Counted from the first letter of the stretch, positions 23,689-32,745 are shown. The stretch: 38,468 nucleotides of DNA from Leucobacter celer subsp. astrifaciens (GCF_001273835.1 NZ_JHEI01000145.1:1-38468); one strand, 5' to 3'. The notes: generated by a model from the sequence alone, not told the origin. Translations and numbers: made by a program.

Positions 23689-24357
23689 CTAAAACGCGCC
23701 GATCCCCTGGCCGATCATGGTCGCCGCGATCACAGTCAGCAGCACGCTCATGATCGTGCTGTTGTTCAGCACGAGCCAGTTCCGGAGCGATTCGAGCGCT
23801 CCCGCCATCTTCGACGCGGCCAGCAGATAGGCGAGCACCGGGACCGCGACGGTTGCGGCGGCGATGATGACGAAGATCACGATCGCGACCGCGGTTGACG
23901 ACCGATCCTCACCGGCGCTCAGGCTGATACCCGCCGAAGCCGCCAGCAGCAGGTTCTTCGGGTTGACCGCGGCGAGCAGCAACGCGAGGCCTGCAGCCTT
24001 CGGCGCGGTCATCGAATCGACGGCCGACATCCACTTCGGCAGGTCCGGCGCCTCCCCGTCGCGCGGGCGGGATCGCCACTGCTTCACGCCAAGCAGGAGG
24101 AGCACCACTCCGAGCAGGATCCTCACCACCCCGGAGATGACACGCGCGGTATCGGACTGCTCCGTCGGCAGCAGCGTGCCGAGCAGCGTGAACGCCGTGA
24201 CGGCGATCGAGATCCCCGCAATCCACCCCAGGAGAAACCCGACACTGGTCAGCCTGGCCTTCGGGGAGAGCAGCATGAGGATGGTCGCGATGATCGGAAT
24301 CGGACTGATCGCCACCCCCACCGCGAGGGGCAACACCTCGCCAACGGCCGCCGCCAT
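23689..24357 (-). CDS. GAP family (LysE-like) membrane protein
   Basis: A 222-residue membrane protein with six hydrophobic helices and the LysE-superfamily pattern: VLPLAVGVAISPIPIIATILMLLSP at the N terminus, a central cytoplasmic loop (RPRDGEAPDLPKW) and AAVNPKNLLLA in the fourth helix. Members of the GAP group in mycobacteria move glycopeptidolipids or export small solutes; the substrate here is unknown. The ATG at 24357 has AGGAG at 9-base spacing. A TTG 18 bases earlier is open but has no site. It is convergent with the DUF1254 gene. Confidence 0.83.
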   Translation of the reverse strand: MAAAVGEVLPLAVGVAISPIPIIATILMLLSPKARLTSVGFLLGWIAGISIAVTAFTLLGTLLPTEQSDTARVISGVVRILLGVVLLLLGVKQWRSRPRDGEAPDLPKWMSAVDSMTAPKAAGLALLLAAVNPKNLLLAASAGISLSAGEDRSSTAVAIVIFVIIAAATVAVPVLAYLLAASKMAGALESLRNWLVLNNSTIMSVLLTVIAATMIGQGIGAF

Positions 24358-24471
24358 CTCAGGCCGCTCCTGCAACGGGAGGCGAGGCTGCGGTGCTCGC
24401 GAGCCGGGGATCGTCGCTGATCATACTCGGATGCTACTCGAAACCGGTGGCGCCACCGCCCGCGATCGTGT

Positions 24472-25107
24472 TCAGAGCGGGATCGGGACCCCCGCGGCGA
24501 GCCTCTGATACGTCTCCGCACCGAGCGTGGCCGTGAGCACACCGTCGACGATCTGTTTGCCGGCGTCGCTGAGGATGGCGTCGTGCATCGGGCGCACGAT
24601 CGCGTGTTCGAAGCCGCGCGCATAATCGATCGAGTCGGCGAGCTTCAACCAGGGAGCCGCGACGGGCAGCAGCAGCGTTCGCACCGCAGCCGGATCCTCG
24701 ATCACCGGATGGGAGTCTCCCGTGTGCAGGGTCTCCCCCTCGACCAGGTACGCGTTGTTCCGCATCCGGGGCAACCCCGGATAGACCTCGGCGTGCTCTC
24801 CTCCCAGCACTCGCACTTCCAGGCCCGCGGCGACGAACGACTCGCCGGGCTCGACCGGGTGGATCCGAGCGGCATCGATTCCCGCCTCGAGCAGCTGGGC
24901 GGCGACGTCTTCGGGGGCCCACACGTGCGCAGCGATCCCATCGAGCACGCCTGCTGCGAGGTGATCGGGGTGCCCGTGCGAGATGAGCACGGCCTCGGCC
25001 TCGCCCAGAGCGCCGAGGTCGCTGAACGCCCCGGGATCGATCACGAGAGAACGATCGCCCCGCTCGATCTTGACGGCCGAGTGTCCGAGCATGGTGATGG
25101 TGGTCAT
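24472..25107 (-). CDS. MBL-fold metal-dependent hydrolase
   Basis: A 211-residue cytoplasmic metallo-beta-lactamase-fold protein. HGHPDH at 44-49 supplies zinc ligands, and GDSH with the D/H pair plus MHDA near the C terminus complete the site. The overall pattern (MLGHSAVKIE, LVIDPG near the start) is that of the UlaG/YcbL-like small hydrolase group. Substrate unknown. The ATG at 25107 is preceded by AAAGG at 8 bases and is preferred over an ATG 15 bases earlier. It is monocistronic as far as can be seen. Confidence 0.88.
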   Translation of the reverse strand: MTTITMLGHSAVKIERGDRSLVIDPGAFSDLGALGEAEAVLISHGHPDHLAAGVLDGIAAHVWAPEDVAAQLLEAGIDAARIHPVEPGESFVAAGLEVRVLGGEHAEVYPGLPRMRNNAYLVEGETLHTGDSHPVIEDPAAVRTLLLPVAAPWLKLADSIDYARGFEHAIVRPMHDAILSDAGKQIVDGVLTATLGAETYQRLAAGVPIPL

Positions 25108-25194
25108 GCGTGAGCCTTTCATCGGGTGTCACGTCCCACGCTAGGTTCAGTGCTCCGTCGCCACAAGACGGAATCGGCACGAGTCGGTGCGCGA

Positions 25195-26484
25195 TCAGCC
25201 CTGCAGCGTGCGGTCCCGCCCGGAGAGGTACCCGAACCACATCAGGACGAGTTCGACGACGATGAGCGATACCAGTGCCGGTGCCCAGGATCCCGTGGCG
25301 TCGTGCAGGGCTCCGACCGCGACAGGACCGGCGGCGGCGAGCAGATAGCCGATGCACTGGGCCATGCCCGAGAGGGAGGCCGCCTGGGAGTGGTGCTCGG
25401 TGCGCAGGCCGAAGAGGGAGAGCGCGAGCACGATGCCCGCGCCTCCTGCAAGACCGGCGACGCACGCCCACAGCGCCCCGGCCTGCGGAGCGAAGAGGAT
25501 CCCCGCGGTTCCCGCGAGCATCGTCAGCGGGATCAGGATGCCCAGCATCCGCTGATCGCGCAGTCGCGTGATGAGCGCGGAGCAGGCGAGGCTGCCGAGT
25601 ATCCCGGAGGCGTTGAGCAGGAACTGGTGCCCGCCGGCTGCCGCTTCGCCGGTCCCCGCCGAGATCTCGATGGCGGGCAGCCAGGTGATGAGCACGTAGA
25701 AGACTACGGACTGCAGGCCCATGACCACCGTGACCTGCCAGGCGAGCAGGCTGCCCCACGGTGATCGGAGCGCGCGACGGGCCGGCACCCCGGGCGTCGG
25801 GGGCGTTGCGGGGTGTGCGAGCGGCACGGGAGTCGCGGAGGGCGCGGGATCCGTCGGCGCGTCCTGCCGGATCGGGGGCGTCGTGGGGCGGCGCAGCTGG
25901 GGCGCGAGCACCCCGAGCGCGATGAGCGCGAGACCCGCCCACATGCCCAGCGGCAGCCGCCACCCGAGTGCTGTGGCGCCCGCGATCGGCACCGCGACGC
26001 CCGCGGCGATGGCGGCGAAGATCGACTGCACGGCGGAGTATGCGCCGGTGAGCTGCCCGATCCGCAGCGGGAAGTCGCGCTTCACGATCGCGGGGAGCAG
26101 CACGTTCAGCACCGCGATCGACACGCCGATCAGGATCGTGCCGGCCCAGAGGAGCGCGATAGGCGGCATCGAGCGCACGGTGAGACCTGCTGCGAGCACC
26201 AGCAGGCTCAGCCCGATCGTGCGCTCCAAGCCGAGACGGTGCGCCGCCCTCGGTGCGAAGGGGGAGACGACGGCGAAGGCGATCAGCGGAAGGCTCACGA
26301 GCGCGGAGGCCTCGATCGAGGAGAGCCCGAGATCGTGCACGATGCTCGTCAGCACCGGGCCGACCGTGGTGATCGCAGCGCGCAGGTTTCCGGCGACGAG
26401 CAGCAGCCCGGCGAGGACGAGAGCCGTCGGGAGTGGACGGATCGGCTGCGCTCCAGAGGCGCCTGGCGCCGGGATCCTCGTCAT
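25195..26484 (-). CDS. MFS transporter, CynX/NimT-like
   Basis: A 429-residue major facilitator with twelve predicted helices in two halves split by a Pro-rich loop (about residues 205-250). The first helix region LLLVAGNLRAAITTVGPVL and LPAIVKRDFPLRIGQLTGAYS are typical of the CynX/NimT family (cyanate, 2-nitroimidazole and related organic anions or drugs). It is located 28 bases after the GntR gene on the same strand, so both form an operon and the regulator probably controls it. The ATG at 26484 was chosen because homology starts there; the open frame runs further upstream through the regulator gene only in a different frame. Confidence 0.87.
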   Translation of the reverse strand: MTRIPAPGASGAQPIRPLPTALVLAGLLLVAGNLRAAITTVGPVLTSIVHDLGLSSIEASALVSLPLIAFAVVSPFAPRAAHRLGLERTIGLSLLVLAAGLTVRSMPPIALLWAGTILIGVSIAVLNVLLPAIVKRDFPLRIGQLTGAYSAVQSIFAAIAAGVAVPIAGATALGWRLPLGMWAGLALIALGVLAPQLRRPTTPPIRQDAPTDPAPSATPVPLAHPATPPTPGVPARRALRSPWGSLLAWQVTVVMGLQSVVFYVLITWLPAIEISAGTGEAAAGGHQFLLNASGILGSLACSALITRLRDQRMLGILIPLTMLAGTAGILFAPQAGALWACVAGLAGGAGIVLALSLFGLRTEHHSQAASLSGMAQCIGYLLAAAGPVAVGALHDATGSWAPALVSLIVVELVLMWFGYLSGRDRTLQG

Positions 26485-26512
26485 GGGTGATGTGCCTTCG
26501 GTTCTGGATGAT

Positions 26513-27202
26513 TCAGTGCTTGGCGACGTGGGCGTGCACGAGTTCGACGGTGCGGTCGGCGGCTCGTGCCGCCGCTTCGGGATCTCCCGCCGCGACGGCC
26601 GCGACGATCGCGACGTGGGCCTCGTCGATCGCGGCGATCTCCTCGGCTTCCGCGGCAAGGTCGAAGCCGGGATCGCGCATGTAGAGGAGGGCCTGCTCGT
26701 TCCCCCCGACGCCCCGGTAGATCTCGGCCAGCAGCGCGTTGCCCGACGTCTCGAGCAGCAGCCGGTGGAACGCGATGTCGGCAGCTGCGTACTCCCCCGC
26801 ATCGGCGGCGCTCGCCCGCGCCGCCAGAGCTTCTCGTAGCGCGCGGACCTGCTCGGCCGAGGCCCGCCCGGCGGCCAGGCGCGCGCCCTCGCGCTCGAGG
26901 ATGCCGCGCACCTCGGCGACGTCGACCGCGCGGTCCTGGTCCACCCGCCGGGCGAGCGCCGGAGCGACGTCGCTCGTCGCGGTCACGTATGTGCCGTACC
27001 CTGCGCGAGCGCCGAGCATACCCGCGTGCACGAGGGCGCGCAGCGCCTCACGCACGCTGTTGCGACTCACCCCCAGCTCTTCGGCGAGATCGAGCTCGCC
27101 CGGCAGCAGCGACCCGACCGGGAACTCGCCTGAGGTGATGCGCTGCCGCAGCTGTTCGGCGACGCGCTCGGACAGAGTCGGGACTGGTGCGATGCGAGGC
27201 AT
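26513..27202 (-). CDS. GntR-family regulator, FadR subfamily
   Basis: A 229-residue regulator. The N-terminal winged helix (5-75) shows VAEQLRQRITSGEFPVGSLLPGELDLAEELGVSRNSVREALRAL and GYGTYV. The C-terminal FCD all-helical ligand domain (90-225) holds the acidic/His positions for a metal-bound carboxylate ligand (AFHRLLLETSGN, DEAHVAIVAAVAAGD). It probably represses the downstream MFS gene in the absence of an organic acid ligand. A TTGTCCTACAT site matching most of the FadR-type TNGTNNNACNA pattern lies about 26 bases upstream. Confidence 0.9.
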   Translation of the reverse strand: MPRIAPVPTLSERVAEQLRQRITSGEFPVGSLLPGELDLAEELGVSRNSVREALRALVHAGMLGARAGYGTYVTATSDVAPALARRVDQDRAVDVAEVRGILEREGARLAAGRASAEQVRALREALAARASAADAGEYAAADIAFHRLLLETSGNALLAEIYRGVGGNEQALLYMRDPGFDLAAEAEEIAAIDEAHVAIVAAVAAGDPEAAARAADRTVELVHAHVAKH

Positions 27203-27227
27203 GGTCCCCACCGTATCAAATAGCCTA

Positions 27228-27238
27228 ATGTAGGACAA
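27228..27238 (-). promoter_or_regulatory. Candidate FadR-type operator upstream of the GntR gene
   Basis: On the minus strand TTGTCCTACAT fits TNGTNNNACNA at all but the last base and has TGT/ACA symmetry. Its position 26-36 bases before the GntR start suggests autoregulation. Confidence 0.35.
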
Positions 27239-27304
27239 ATAAGCGCTTCCGCTTTTCACCTGCACCCCCGAAGCGCCGTCGGCCGATTCGAATGGCATCA
27301 CATA

Positions 27305-27320
27305 ATCAAAACGATTTGAT
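27305..27320 (+). promoter_or_regulatory. LacI-type operator 1, upstream of the GGT-family gene
   Basis: ATCAAAACGATTTGAT, a dyad with the central CG typical of LacI-family operators. The identical word occurs on the minus strand at 33863-33878 and a 15/16 match at 29264-29279. It lies 49 bases before the start of the gamma-glutamyltransferase-family gene. Confidence 0.85.
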
Positions 27321-27368
27321 ATAGGATCGACGAGATCGAGCATTCAGCACGAGCAAGGAGGCCAATGC

Positions 27369-29132
27369 ATGAAGCTGTCCCATCGCGTTCCGCAGATCCC
27401 CGTCGCAACACGAGAGAGCACCCGAGGGAGCGTGGTCGCGGCACGAGATACCAGTGTGCAGGCCGGACTCGAGATGTTCGACCAGGGCGGCAACGCCGTC
27501 GACGCCGCAGTCTCCACGGCGCTCGTCGCGGGCGTGATCGAGCCCACGGAAACCACGCTGGCGGGCAGCGGGTTCATCCTGCTCCATCACCCGTCGCTCG
27601 GTCCGATCTCGGTGGAGTTCGGACCGCTCGCTCCTGCCGCAGCTCACGCCGAGATGTACGAACTCGACGCGGAGGCGGCGCCTTCTCCCGTGCTCGGCCT
27701 CGCCCCGGTTCGCGGCAACACGAACGTGACGGGTCCCCTGGCATCCGGGGTGCCCCGAACGCTGTACGCCCTTCTCGAGACCCAGGCCCGATGGGGACGC
27801 CTCAGCCTGCAGCAGGTGCTCGCTCCGGCGATCCGCGCTGCGGCGGAAGGATTCGAATCCGACGGCTGGTTCGTGCTCAACGCTCTCCAGGACCTCGCAC
27901 TCCTGCGGAAGGATCCCGGATGCGCTCGCACCTTCCTCACCCCCGACGGCCTCCCGATCGGAAGCGACAGCGCGGTCGCCTACGGCCGGTCCGTCGCCAC
28001 CCCTCCTCGCGTTGTCCAGCCCGCACTGGCGGAGACACTGCAGCGGATCTCGGACCACGGTCGGCAGGACCTGCTCTCGGGCGAAACAGCGCGTGCGCTG
28101 ATCGAGACGTTCGAGGAATACGGCATGATCCTCTCGAAGGACGATCTCGCACGCATCCCACCCGAGGTGCGAACCCCGCGGTGCATGCCCTTCCGAGGCT
28201 CGCGAATTGCCGTTCCGCATTCCCCCGGCGGCGGGCTGACCGTGCTCGAAGCGCTGAACGTGTGGCAGCACCTGGTGCCGACCGGAACAGATCTCCCGCG
28301 GGAGAAGCGCCTGCTGCTGCTCTCCCGAGTACTCCGGCACGCGTTCGCCGACCGCTATCACTGGCTCGGCGACAGTGCGGCAAGACCCGTTCCCGTCGAC
28401 GCGCTCCTCTCCGACGACTACGCGAAGCAGATCGCACGGCGTTGCGCGGAGTCGCCCTGGGACGGGGACCAGGTGGTGGGTCCGCCCTGGACCCACTTCG
28501 CCGGCACCGCGCTGAACGACCCGTGGCCGTTCGATCCCGAACAGCGGTCCGCTCAGTGGTCGGGCAGCGGGGCCAGCGAGCCCACGAGCGGAACCACGCA
28601 CATCTCCGCCTCTGACACCGACGGCTGGATCGCATCGATCACCCACACCGCTGCGAATCACTTCGGCTCAGCGGTTCTCTGCCCGAGGACCGGTCTCCTC
28701 TTCGACTCCTCGATGGCATGGTTCAACGCACGACCCGGATCGGCGAACAGCGTCCTGCCCGGCGGCCGTCCCGTCGCGAACATGGGCCCCGCCCTGATCC
28801 TGGACGGCACCAGCGGCGCGGGCCGGGCACTCGGTGCTTCGGGCGGCAGACGCATCATCAGCGCGGTGACGCAGCTCGTCATCGAGATCGCCGAGAACGG
28901 CCGCTCCATCAAGGAAGCCCTCGCAATGCCTCGGATCGACTCGAGCGGGTCGCAGACGGTGATGCACGAGTTCGATGCGCCGATCGCCGAGTCGATCGTG
29001 GAATTGGACGCTCAACTGATCGGCCAACGGTCACTCCCATTCGAGCTCGATTTCGCGAGGGCCAACATCGCGGAGTTCGTCCCTGGCGGGCCTGCGCGCA
29101 CGGCGATCGAAGCGCGGGCATACGATTTCTGA
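27369..29132 (+). CDS. Gamma-glutamyltransferase-family amidohydrolase, cytoplasmic
   Basis: A 587-residue Ntn-hydrolase precursor of the gamma-glutamyltranspeptidase family. T409 in GTTHISASD is the expected autoprocessing site and nucleophile (first Thr of TTH, as in E. coli T391), which would give a 43-kDa and a 19-kDa subunit. GGNAVDAAVSTAL and SPGGGLTVLEAL are other family motifs, and the GASGGRRIISAVTQ segment lies near the C terminus. It has no signal peptide, unlike most exported GGTs; relatives of this kind include oxamate amidohydrolase. It would cleave a gamma-glutamyl or other amide bond in the cytoplasm after TRAP import. AAGGAGG precedes the ATG. It is controlled by a LacI-type operator shared with the transporter. 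Confidence 0.87.
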   Translation: MKLSHRVPQIPVATRESTRGSVVAARDTSVQAGLEMFDQGGNAVDAAVSTALVAGVIEPTETTLAGSGFILLHHPSLGPISVEFGPLAPAAAHAEMYELDAEAAPSPVLGLAPVRGNTNVTGPLASGVPRTLYALLETQARWGRLSLQQVLAPAIRAAAEGFESDGWFVLNALQDLALLRKDPGCARTFLTPDGLPIGSDSAVAYGRSVATPPRVVQPALAETLQRISDHGRQDLLSGETARALIETFEEYGMILSKDDLARIPPEVRTPRCMPFRGSRIAVPHSPGGGLTVLEALNVWQHLVPTGTDLPREKRLLLLSRVLRHAFADRYHWLGDSAARPVPVDALLSDDYAKQIARRCAESPWDGDQVVGPPWTHFAGTALNDPWPFDPEQRSAQWSGSGASEPTSGTTHISASDTDGWIASITHTAANHFGSAVLCPRTGLLFDSSMAWFNARPGSANSVLPGGRPVANMGPALILDGTSGAGRALGASGGRRIISAVTQLVIEIAENGRSIKEALAMPRIDSSGSQTVMHEFDAPIAESIVELDAQLIGQRSLPFELDFARANIAEFVPGGPARTAIEARAYDF

Positions 29133-29227
29133 CAGCGCGGATGCGCCCCGGCGAGAGCATGCGATGCCGGACGGCGCGATGATCCTCAACAGAACCGGGT
29201 CGAAACGGTAACGCTCTCGTGAATCGC

Positions 29228-29256
29228 TTGCGCGATCCGGCTCCTGTCCTTACGCT
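29228..29256 (+). promoter_or_regulatory. Promoter of the TRAP transporter operon
   Basis: TTGCGC (29228-29233) and TACGCT (29251-29256) are separated by 17 bases. LacI-type operator 2 begins 7 bases downstream and would cover the transcription start, a classical repression layout. Confidence 0.6.
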
Positions 29257-29263
29257 AATAGAT

Positions 29264-29279
29264 GTCAAAACGATTTGAT
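29264..29279 (+). promoter_or_regulatory. LacI-type operator 2, upstream of the TRAP operon
   Basis: GTCAAAACGATTTGAT differs at one base from operator 1. It overlaps the predicted transcription start of the dctP-type gene, so a bound repressor would block initiation. Confidence 0.85.
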
Positions 29280-29313
29280 TACTAGACCCAGCCCCATGAT
29301 CGAAGGAGATCCC

Positions 29314-30588
29314 ATGGTCACCCCATCATCGACTCGCTCGAACCGAATCCTGCAGGGGAGCGCGCTTGCCGCCACGTGCGCGCTCGCGCTGACCGCCTGC
29401 GCCGGCAGCGGAGGCTCCCCCGACGCGGCCGGCACGTCGAACGGCTCCGGCTTCGCCGATATGTCCCCCGTCACCCTCGTGGTGCAGTCACCGTACGGCC
29501 CCGATCACTTCATGTCGGAGATGTGGGTCGACTACGCAGAGGTCATCGAGGAGAGGTCCGAGGGAAAGATCACCTTCGACATCTCGTACTCATCGGCCTT
29601 GAGCTCGGTCGCCGAGCAGGAAGCCGGACTGCGCGACGGCTTGCTGGACATGGCCTGGTCGATGCCGGCATACAATCCGACCGCGCTCCCCATCAACGCG
29701 CTGATCACAGAAGTGGCCTTCCTCACTGAGCAGACTCCGCTCGTATCGCAGCTGCAAGGTCACGGCTCGACTCAGTTCGGCATGGAAAACGAAACCCTCA
29801 ATCAAGAGCTCTCCGACGCGGGGCTCGTCTCGCTGTTGACGATGGTCGGTCAGATGCCCAACAACGTCATGATCTGCACGGATAGCCCGGTGCAGTCGCT
29901 CGCGGACTTCGCCGGCAAACGGATCCGCGTTCCCGGCGCAGGCTGGGCGACCGAGGTCGAGGCGCTGGGGGCGACTCCGGTGAACATCGTGCAGGCGGAG
30001 GTCTACGAAGCACTCGAGCGCGGTGTCATCGATTGCGCCGTGCAGTCGCCCGCGAACAGCCTGCAGCTGGGCATGCTCGATATCGCCGACTACTACTCGA
30101 TCGACACCGAGGTCAACTTCCAGGGCTGGAACGGCACCCACATCACGATGTCGGAGCGCGTCTGGAACGAGCTCCCTCTGGAAGCTCGACAGCTGCTGTG
30201 GGACGAGGCCGGCAACACGCTGCTGCGGAGCATGCTCGTGGGCGGGATGGACGCCTGGGCCGAGGAGATCCGGACCGCCTCCGAAACGCTCGAGGTGGTC
30301 GGCTACGACGACGACGTCCGTGAGGCGCTCCGCGCGCAGCGCGAGAACACCCTCGCCGATGTCGAAGAGCGCGCCGACGAACTGGCAGGCGAGGGCAACG
30401 ACCTCATCGCCAGCTACCAGGCGGTACAGGCCGACTGGCGCAACATTGTCGGCGAGATCGGTTACTCCGACGACACCCACCCCACCTGGATCGATTGGGC
30501 CGAGGCGTATGACGCCTCCCCCACGAATGTCGACGCCTTCATCGACGCATACATGGAGCGCGTGCAGATCCCGAATCGGCCGCAGTAG
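29314..30588 (+). CDS. TRAP transporter substrate-binding lipoprotein, DctP family
   Basis: A 424-residue extracytoplasmic solute receptor, lipidated at the Cys of LTACAG (about residue 28). It has the DctP pattern: SPYGPDHFMSEMWVDYAEVIEERSEGKITFDI, a central KRIRVPGAGW segment whose Arg normally binds a substrate carboxylate, and CAVQSPANSLQLGMLDIADYY. It is about 80 residues longer than the usual 330-340, chiefly at the C-terminal end. The substrate is likely an organic acid. AAGGAG precedes the ATG by 5 bases. It is the first gene of dctPQM under LacI-type operator 2 and is followed by a hairpin that may raise its level over the membrane subunits. Confidence 0.9.
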   Translation: MVTPSSTRSNRILQGSALAATCALALTACAGSGGSPDAAGTSNGSGFADMSPVTLVVQSPYGPDHFMSEMWVDYAEVIEERSEGKITFDISYSSALSSVAEQEAGLRDGLLDMAWSMPAYNPTALPINALITEVAFLTEQTPLVSQLQGHGSTQFGMENETLNQELSDAGLVSLLTMVGQMPNNVMICTDSPVQSLADFAGKRIRVPGAGWATEVEALGATPVNIVQAEVYEALERGVIDCAVQSPANSLQLGMLDIADYYSIDTEVNFQGWNGTHITMSERVWNELPLEARQLLWDEAGNTLLRSMLVGGMDAWAEEIRTASETLEVVGYDDDVREALRAQRENTLADVEERADELAGEGNDLIASYQAVQADWRNIVGEIGYSDDTHPTWIDWAEAYDASPTNVDAFIDAYMERVQIPNRPQ

Positions 30589-30600
30589 CGGAACGAATAC

Positions 30601-30630
30601 GGGTGGGATCGTGCGCCCGCGATCCCACCC
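30601..30630 (+). terminator. Intercistronic hairpin between dctP- and dctQ-type genes
   Basis: GGGTGGGATCG (30601-30611) pairs perfectly with CGATCCCACCC (30620-30630) around an 8-base loop. There is no U-tract. It likely acts as a partial terminator or mRNA 3' stabiliser, giving excess receptor over permease. Confidence 0.75.
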
Positions 30631-30676
30631 GGTTCTCGCGTTCCCCGCAGCGCCCCCAAGAGACTAGGAGCCCCCT

Positions 30677-31252
30677 ATGCCAGCATCTGCAAGCGGCCAA
30701 GACCCGGCTCTCCCCGAGACCATCGGGGAGCAGACGCCCCTCCGAGGCGCCCCGAGCATGCTCGAGCGCATCACGAACGCGGCTGGAGTCTTCGGCGGGA
30801 TCGGGATCCTCCTGCTGCTGCTCCACGTCGTCGCGGACGTGGCGTCGCGCCATGTTCTCAATCGCCCTCTGCACGGCACCCTGGAGATCTCCCAGTACTG
30901 GTACATGCCGATCATCGTCTTCCTCGGGCTCGCGATAGCGGAGCGAACCGATCAGCACATATCCGCGCCAATCATCTACGACCGCCTCAAGCCCGGACTG
31001 CAGCTGGAACTCGCCGCGATCGCCACGGTGCTATCCGTGCTGCTCCTCACCGGGTTCGCCTGGTTCGGGTTCGAGGAGGCGGTGACCCTGATGCAGCAGG
31101 GCGCCGCAGGTATCGTCAGCCAGGTGCCGATCTGGCCCACCCGGTTCCTCGTTCCTCTGGGGTCGCTGCTCTTCGCCCTGGAAATCATCGCAAAGTTCAT
31201 CTCGCACGCAAGGCAGGTGCGGGCGGCACATCGAGAGGAATCCACACGATGA
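30677..31252 (+). CDS. TRAP transporter small membrane subunit, DctQ family
   Basis: A 191-residue membrane protein with four hydrophobic helices after a hydrophilic N terminus of about 40 residues. EISQYWYMPIIVFLGLAIAERTDQHI is the conserved DctQ segment between helices 2 and 3. It forms the permease with the large subunit in a Na+-driven secondary transporter. AGGAG is 8 bases before the ATG. Its stop overlaps the start of the large subunit gene (ATGA), so the two are translated as a pair. Confidence 0.9.
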   Translation: MPASASGQDPALPETIGEQTPLRGAPSMLERITNAAGVFGGIGILLLLLHVVADVASRHVLNRPLHGTLEISQYWYMPIIVFLGLAIAERTDQHISAPIIYDRLKPGLQLELAAIATVLSVLLLTGFAWFGFEEAVTLMQQGAAGIVSQVPIWPTRFLVPLGSLLFALEIIAKFISHARQVRAAHREESTR

Positions 31253-32745
31253 ACGTCACCACCACACTCGAAGTCGCGCAGAAGCCGGTGAAGCTCCAAG
31301 ACGCGAAGTACTGGCGCTCATGGCCGGTGCGCTGCGTGCTGTACGGTCTATCCATCCTGACCGTCGGGGCGATGATCTTCGGAAGCTTCTCCGCGCCAGC
31401 GGTCGGCGGTCTCGCAGCGCTGCTGATGCTCTGTCTGCTGTTCATGAACGTTCCGATCGGCGTGGCCATGGGCATTGCAGGTGCGCTCGCGCTGCTCATC
31501 ATGCGCGGACAGGGAGTGATGGAGGGGGCGCTTCGCTCGCAACCCTTCGGTATCACGGCGGTCTGGAGCTATGCGGTCCTGCCGCTCTTCATCTTCATGG
31601 GGCTGCTCCTCTGGCGCTCGGGCATCTCCGAGCGGATCTATGCTGCGGCGACGAACTGGCTGTCCTGGCTGCCGGGCGGCCTCGCGGTCGGCACCAATTT
31701 CGCGGGCGCGGGCATGAGCGCCATCACGGGGTCCACTGTCGCGACCGTGGCAGCACTCGGCCGCATTGGCCTGCCGGAGATGCTGAAACGCAATTACGAT
31801 CCACGTCTGGCCACCGGTTCAGTCATCATCGCCGGCACCGGAGGCCAACTGATCCCCCCGAGTATCTACATGGTGATCTACGCCGGGATCGCCTCCGTTC
31901 CCGTCGGCCCGCAGCTCATGGCCGGCATCGTTCCCGGTCTGCTGCTCGCGGTGCTGTACACCGTCATGATCATCGCCATCGTGGCCGCCTTCCCGCATCT
32001 GGTCGGACGCAAACGGGGTGAGAGGTTCGGTGACGCCTCGATCGGCTGGGCGGAGCGATGGCGGTCTCTGGCGAGGATCTGGCCGCTGCCGATGCTGGTA
32101 CTGGTGATGTTCGGCGGCATGTACGCCGGGTTCTTCACGACGACCGAGGCCGGCGCCATCGGCGCGCTGGGCGGCCTCCTCCTGACGTTCCTGTATCTGC
32201 GCCCCCGGAAGGCGGTGCACGCCGTCGGTCAGTCCCTGAAAGACACCGTCGGCTCGACCGCAGGAATCTTCTTCCTCTTCTTCGGAGCGATGGTCTTCAA
32301 CCGGGCCCTTACCGTGAGCGGCGCGACCAACGTGATCACCGAGGCGATCGACGGTCTCGGCCTCAACGCGATCGGTTTCCTCCTGATGCTCGTGCTGATG
32401 TATCTCGTACTGGGGATGGTTCTCGATCCGCTCACCATGATGCTCATCACGGTGCCACTGCTCATTCCGTCACTGGACTCGCTCGGCATCAGTCTGGTGT
32501 TCTTCGGCGCCTTCGTCGTGCTGCTGGGAGAACTGGCCGTGACCACGCCGCCGGTCGGCATGCTGGTCTTCATCCTGTTCAAGCTTGCGCAGCTCAAAGA
32601 GGTGAGCATGGGACGGAAGATCACCCTGGGGCATGTGTTCCTGGGTTCGGCCTGGTTCCTGCCGATCTCGGTCGCACTGCTCGTGCTCATGATCTTCTTC
32701 CCGCACATCGTCACCTGGCTCCCCGAGCAGATGTCCGAGCGATAG
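31249..32745 (+). CDS. TRAP transporter large membrane subunit, DctM family
   Basis: A 498-residue polytopic permease of the DctM family with about twelve helices. Family features include LFMNVPIGVAMGIAGALALL, the FAGAGMSAITGSTVATVAALGRIGLPEM region, GTGGQLIPPSIYMVIYAGI (ion-binding loop) and, in the second half, FFTTTEAGAIGALGGLLL and LAVTTPPVGM. It carries the substrate together with Na+. It has an extra N-terminal extension of about 40 residues before the first helix. It is convergent with the lacI-type gene, with 38 bases between. Confidence 0.92.
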   Translation: MNVTTTLEVAQKPVKLQDAKYWRSWPVRCVLYGLSILTVGAMIFGSFSAPAVGGLAALLMLCLLFMNVPIGVAMGIAGALALLIMRGQGVMEGALRSQPFGITAVWSYAVLPLFIFMGLLLWRSGISERIYAAATNWLSWLPGGLAVGTNFAGAGMSAITGSTVATVAALGRIGLPEMLKRNYDPRLATGSVIIAGTGGQLIPPSIYMVIYAGIASVPVGPQLMAGIVPGLLLAVLYTVMIIAIVAAFPHLVGRKRGERFGDASIGWAERWRSLARIWPLPMLVLVMFGGMYAGFFTTTEAGAIGALGGLLLTFLYLRPRKAVHAVGQSLKDTVGSTAGIFFLFFGAMVFNRALTVSGATNVITEAIDGLGLNAIGFLLMLVLMYLVLGMVLDPLTMMLITVPLLIPSLDSLGISLVFFGAFVVLLGELAVTTPPVGMLVFILFKLAQLKEVSMGRKITLGHVFLGSAWFLPISVALLVLMIFFPHIVTWLPEQMSER

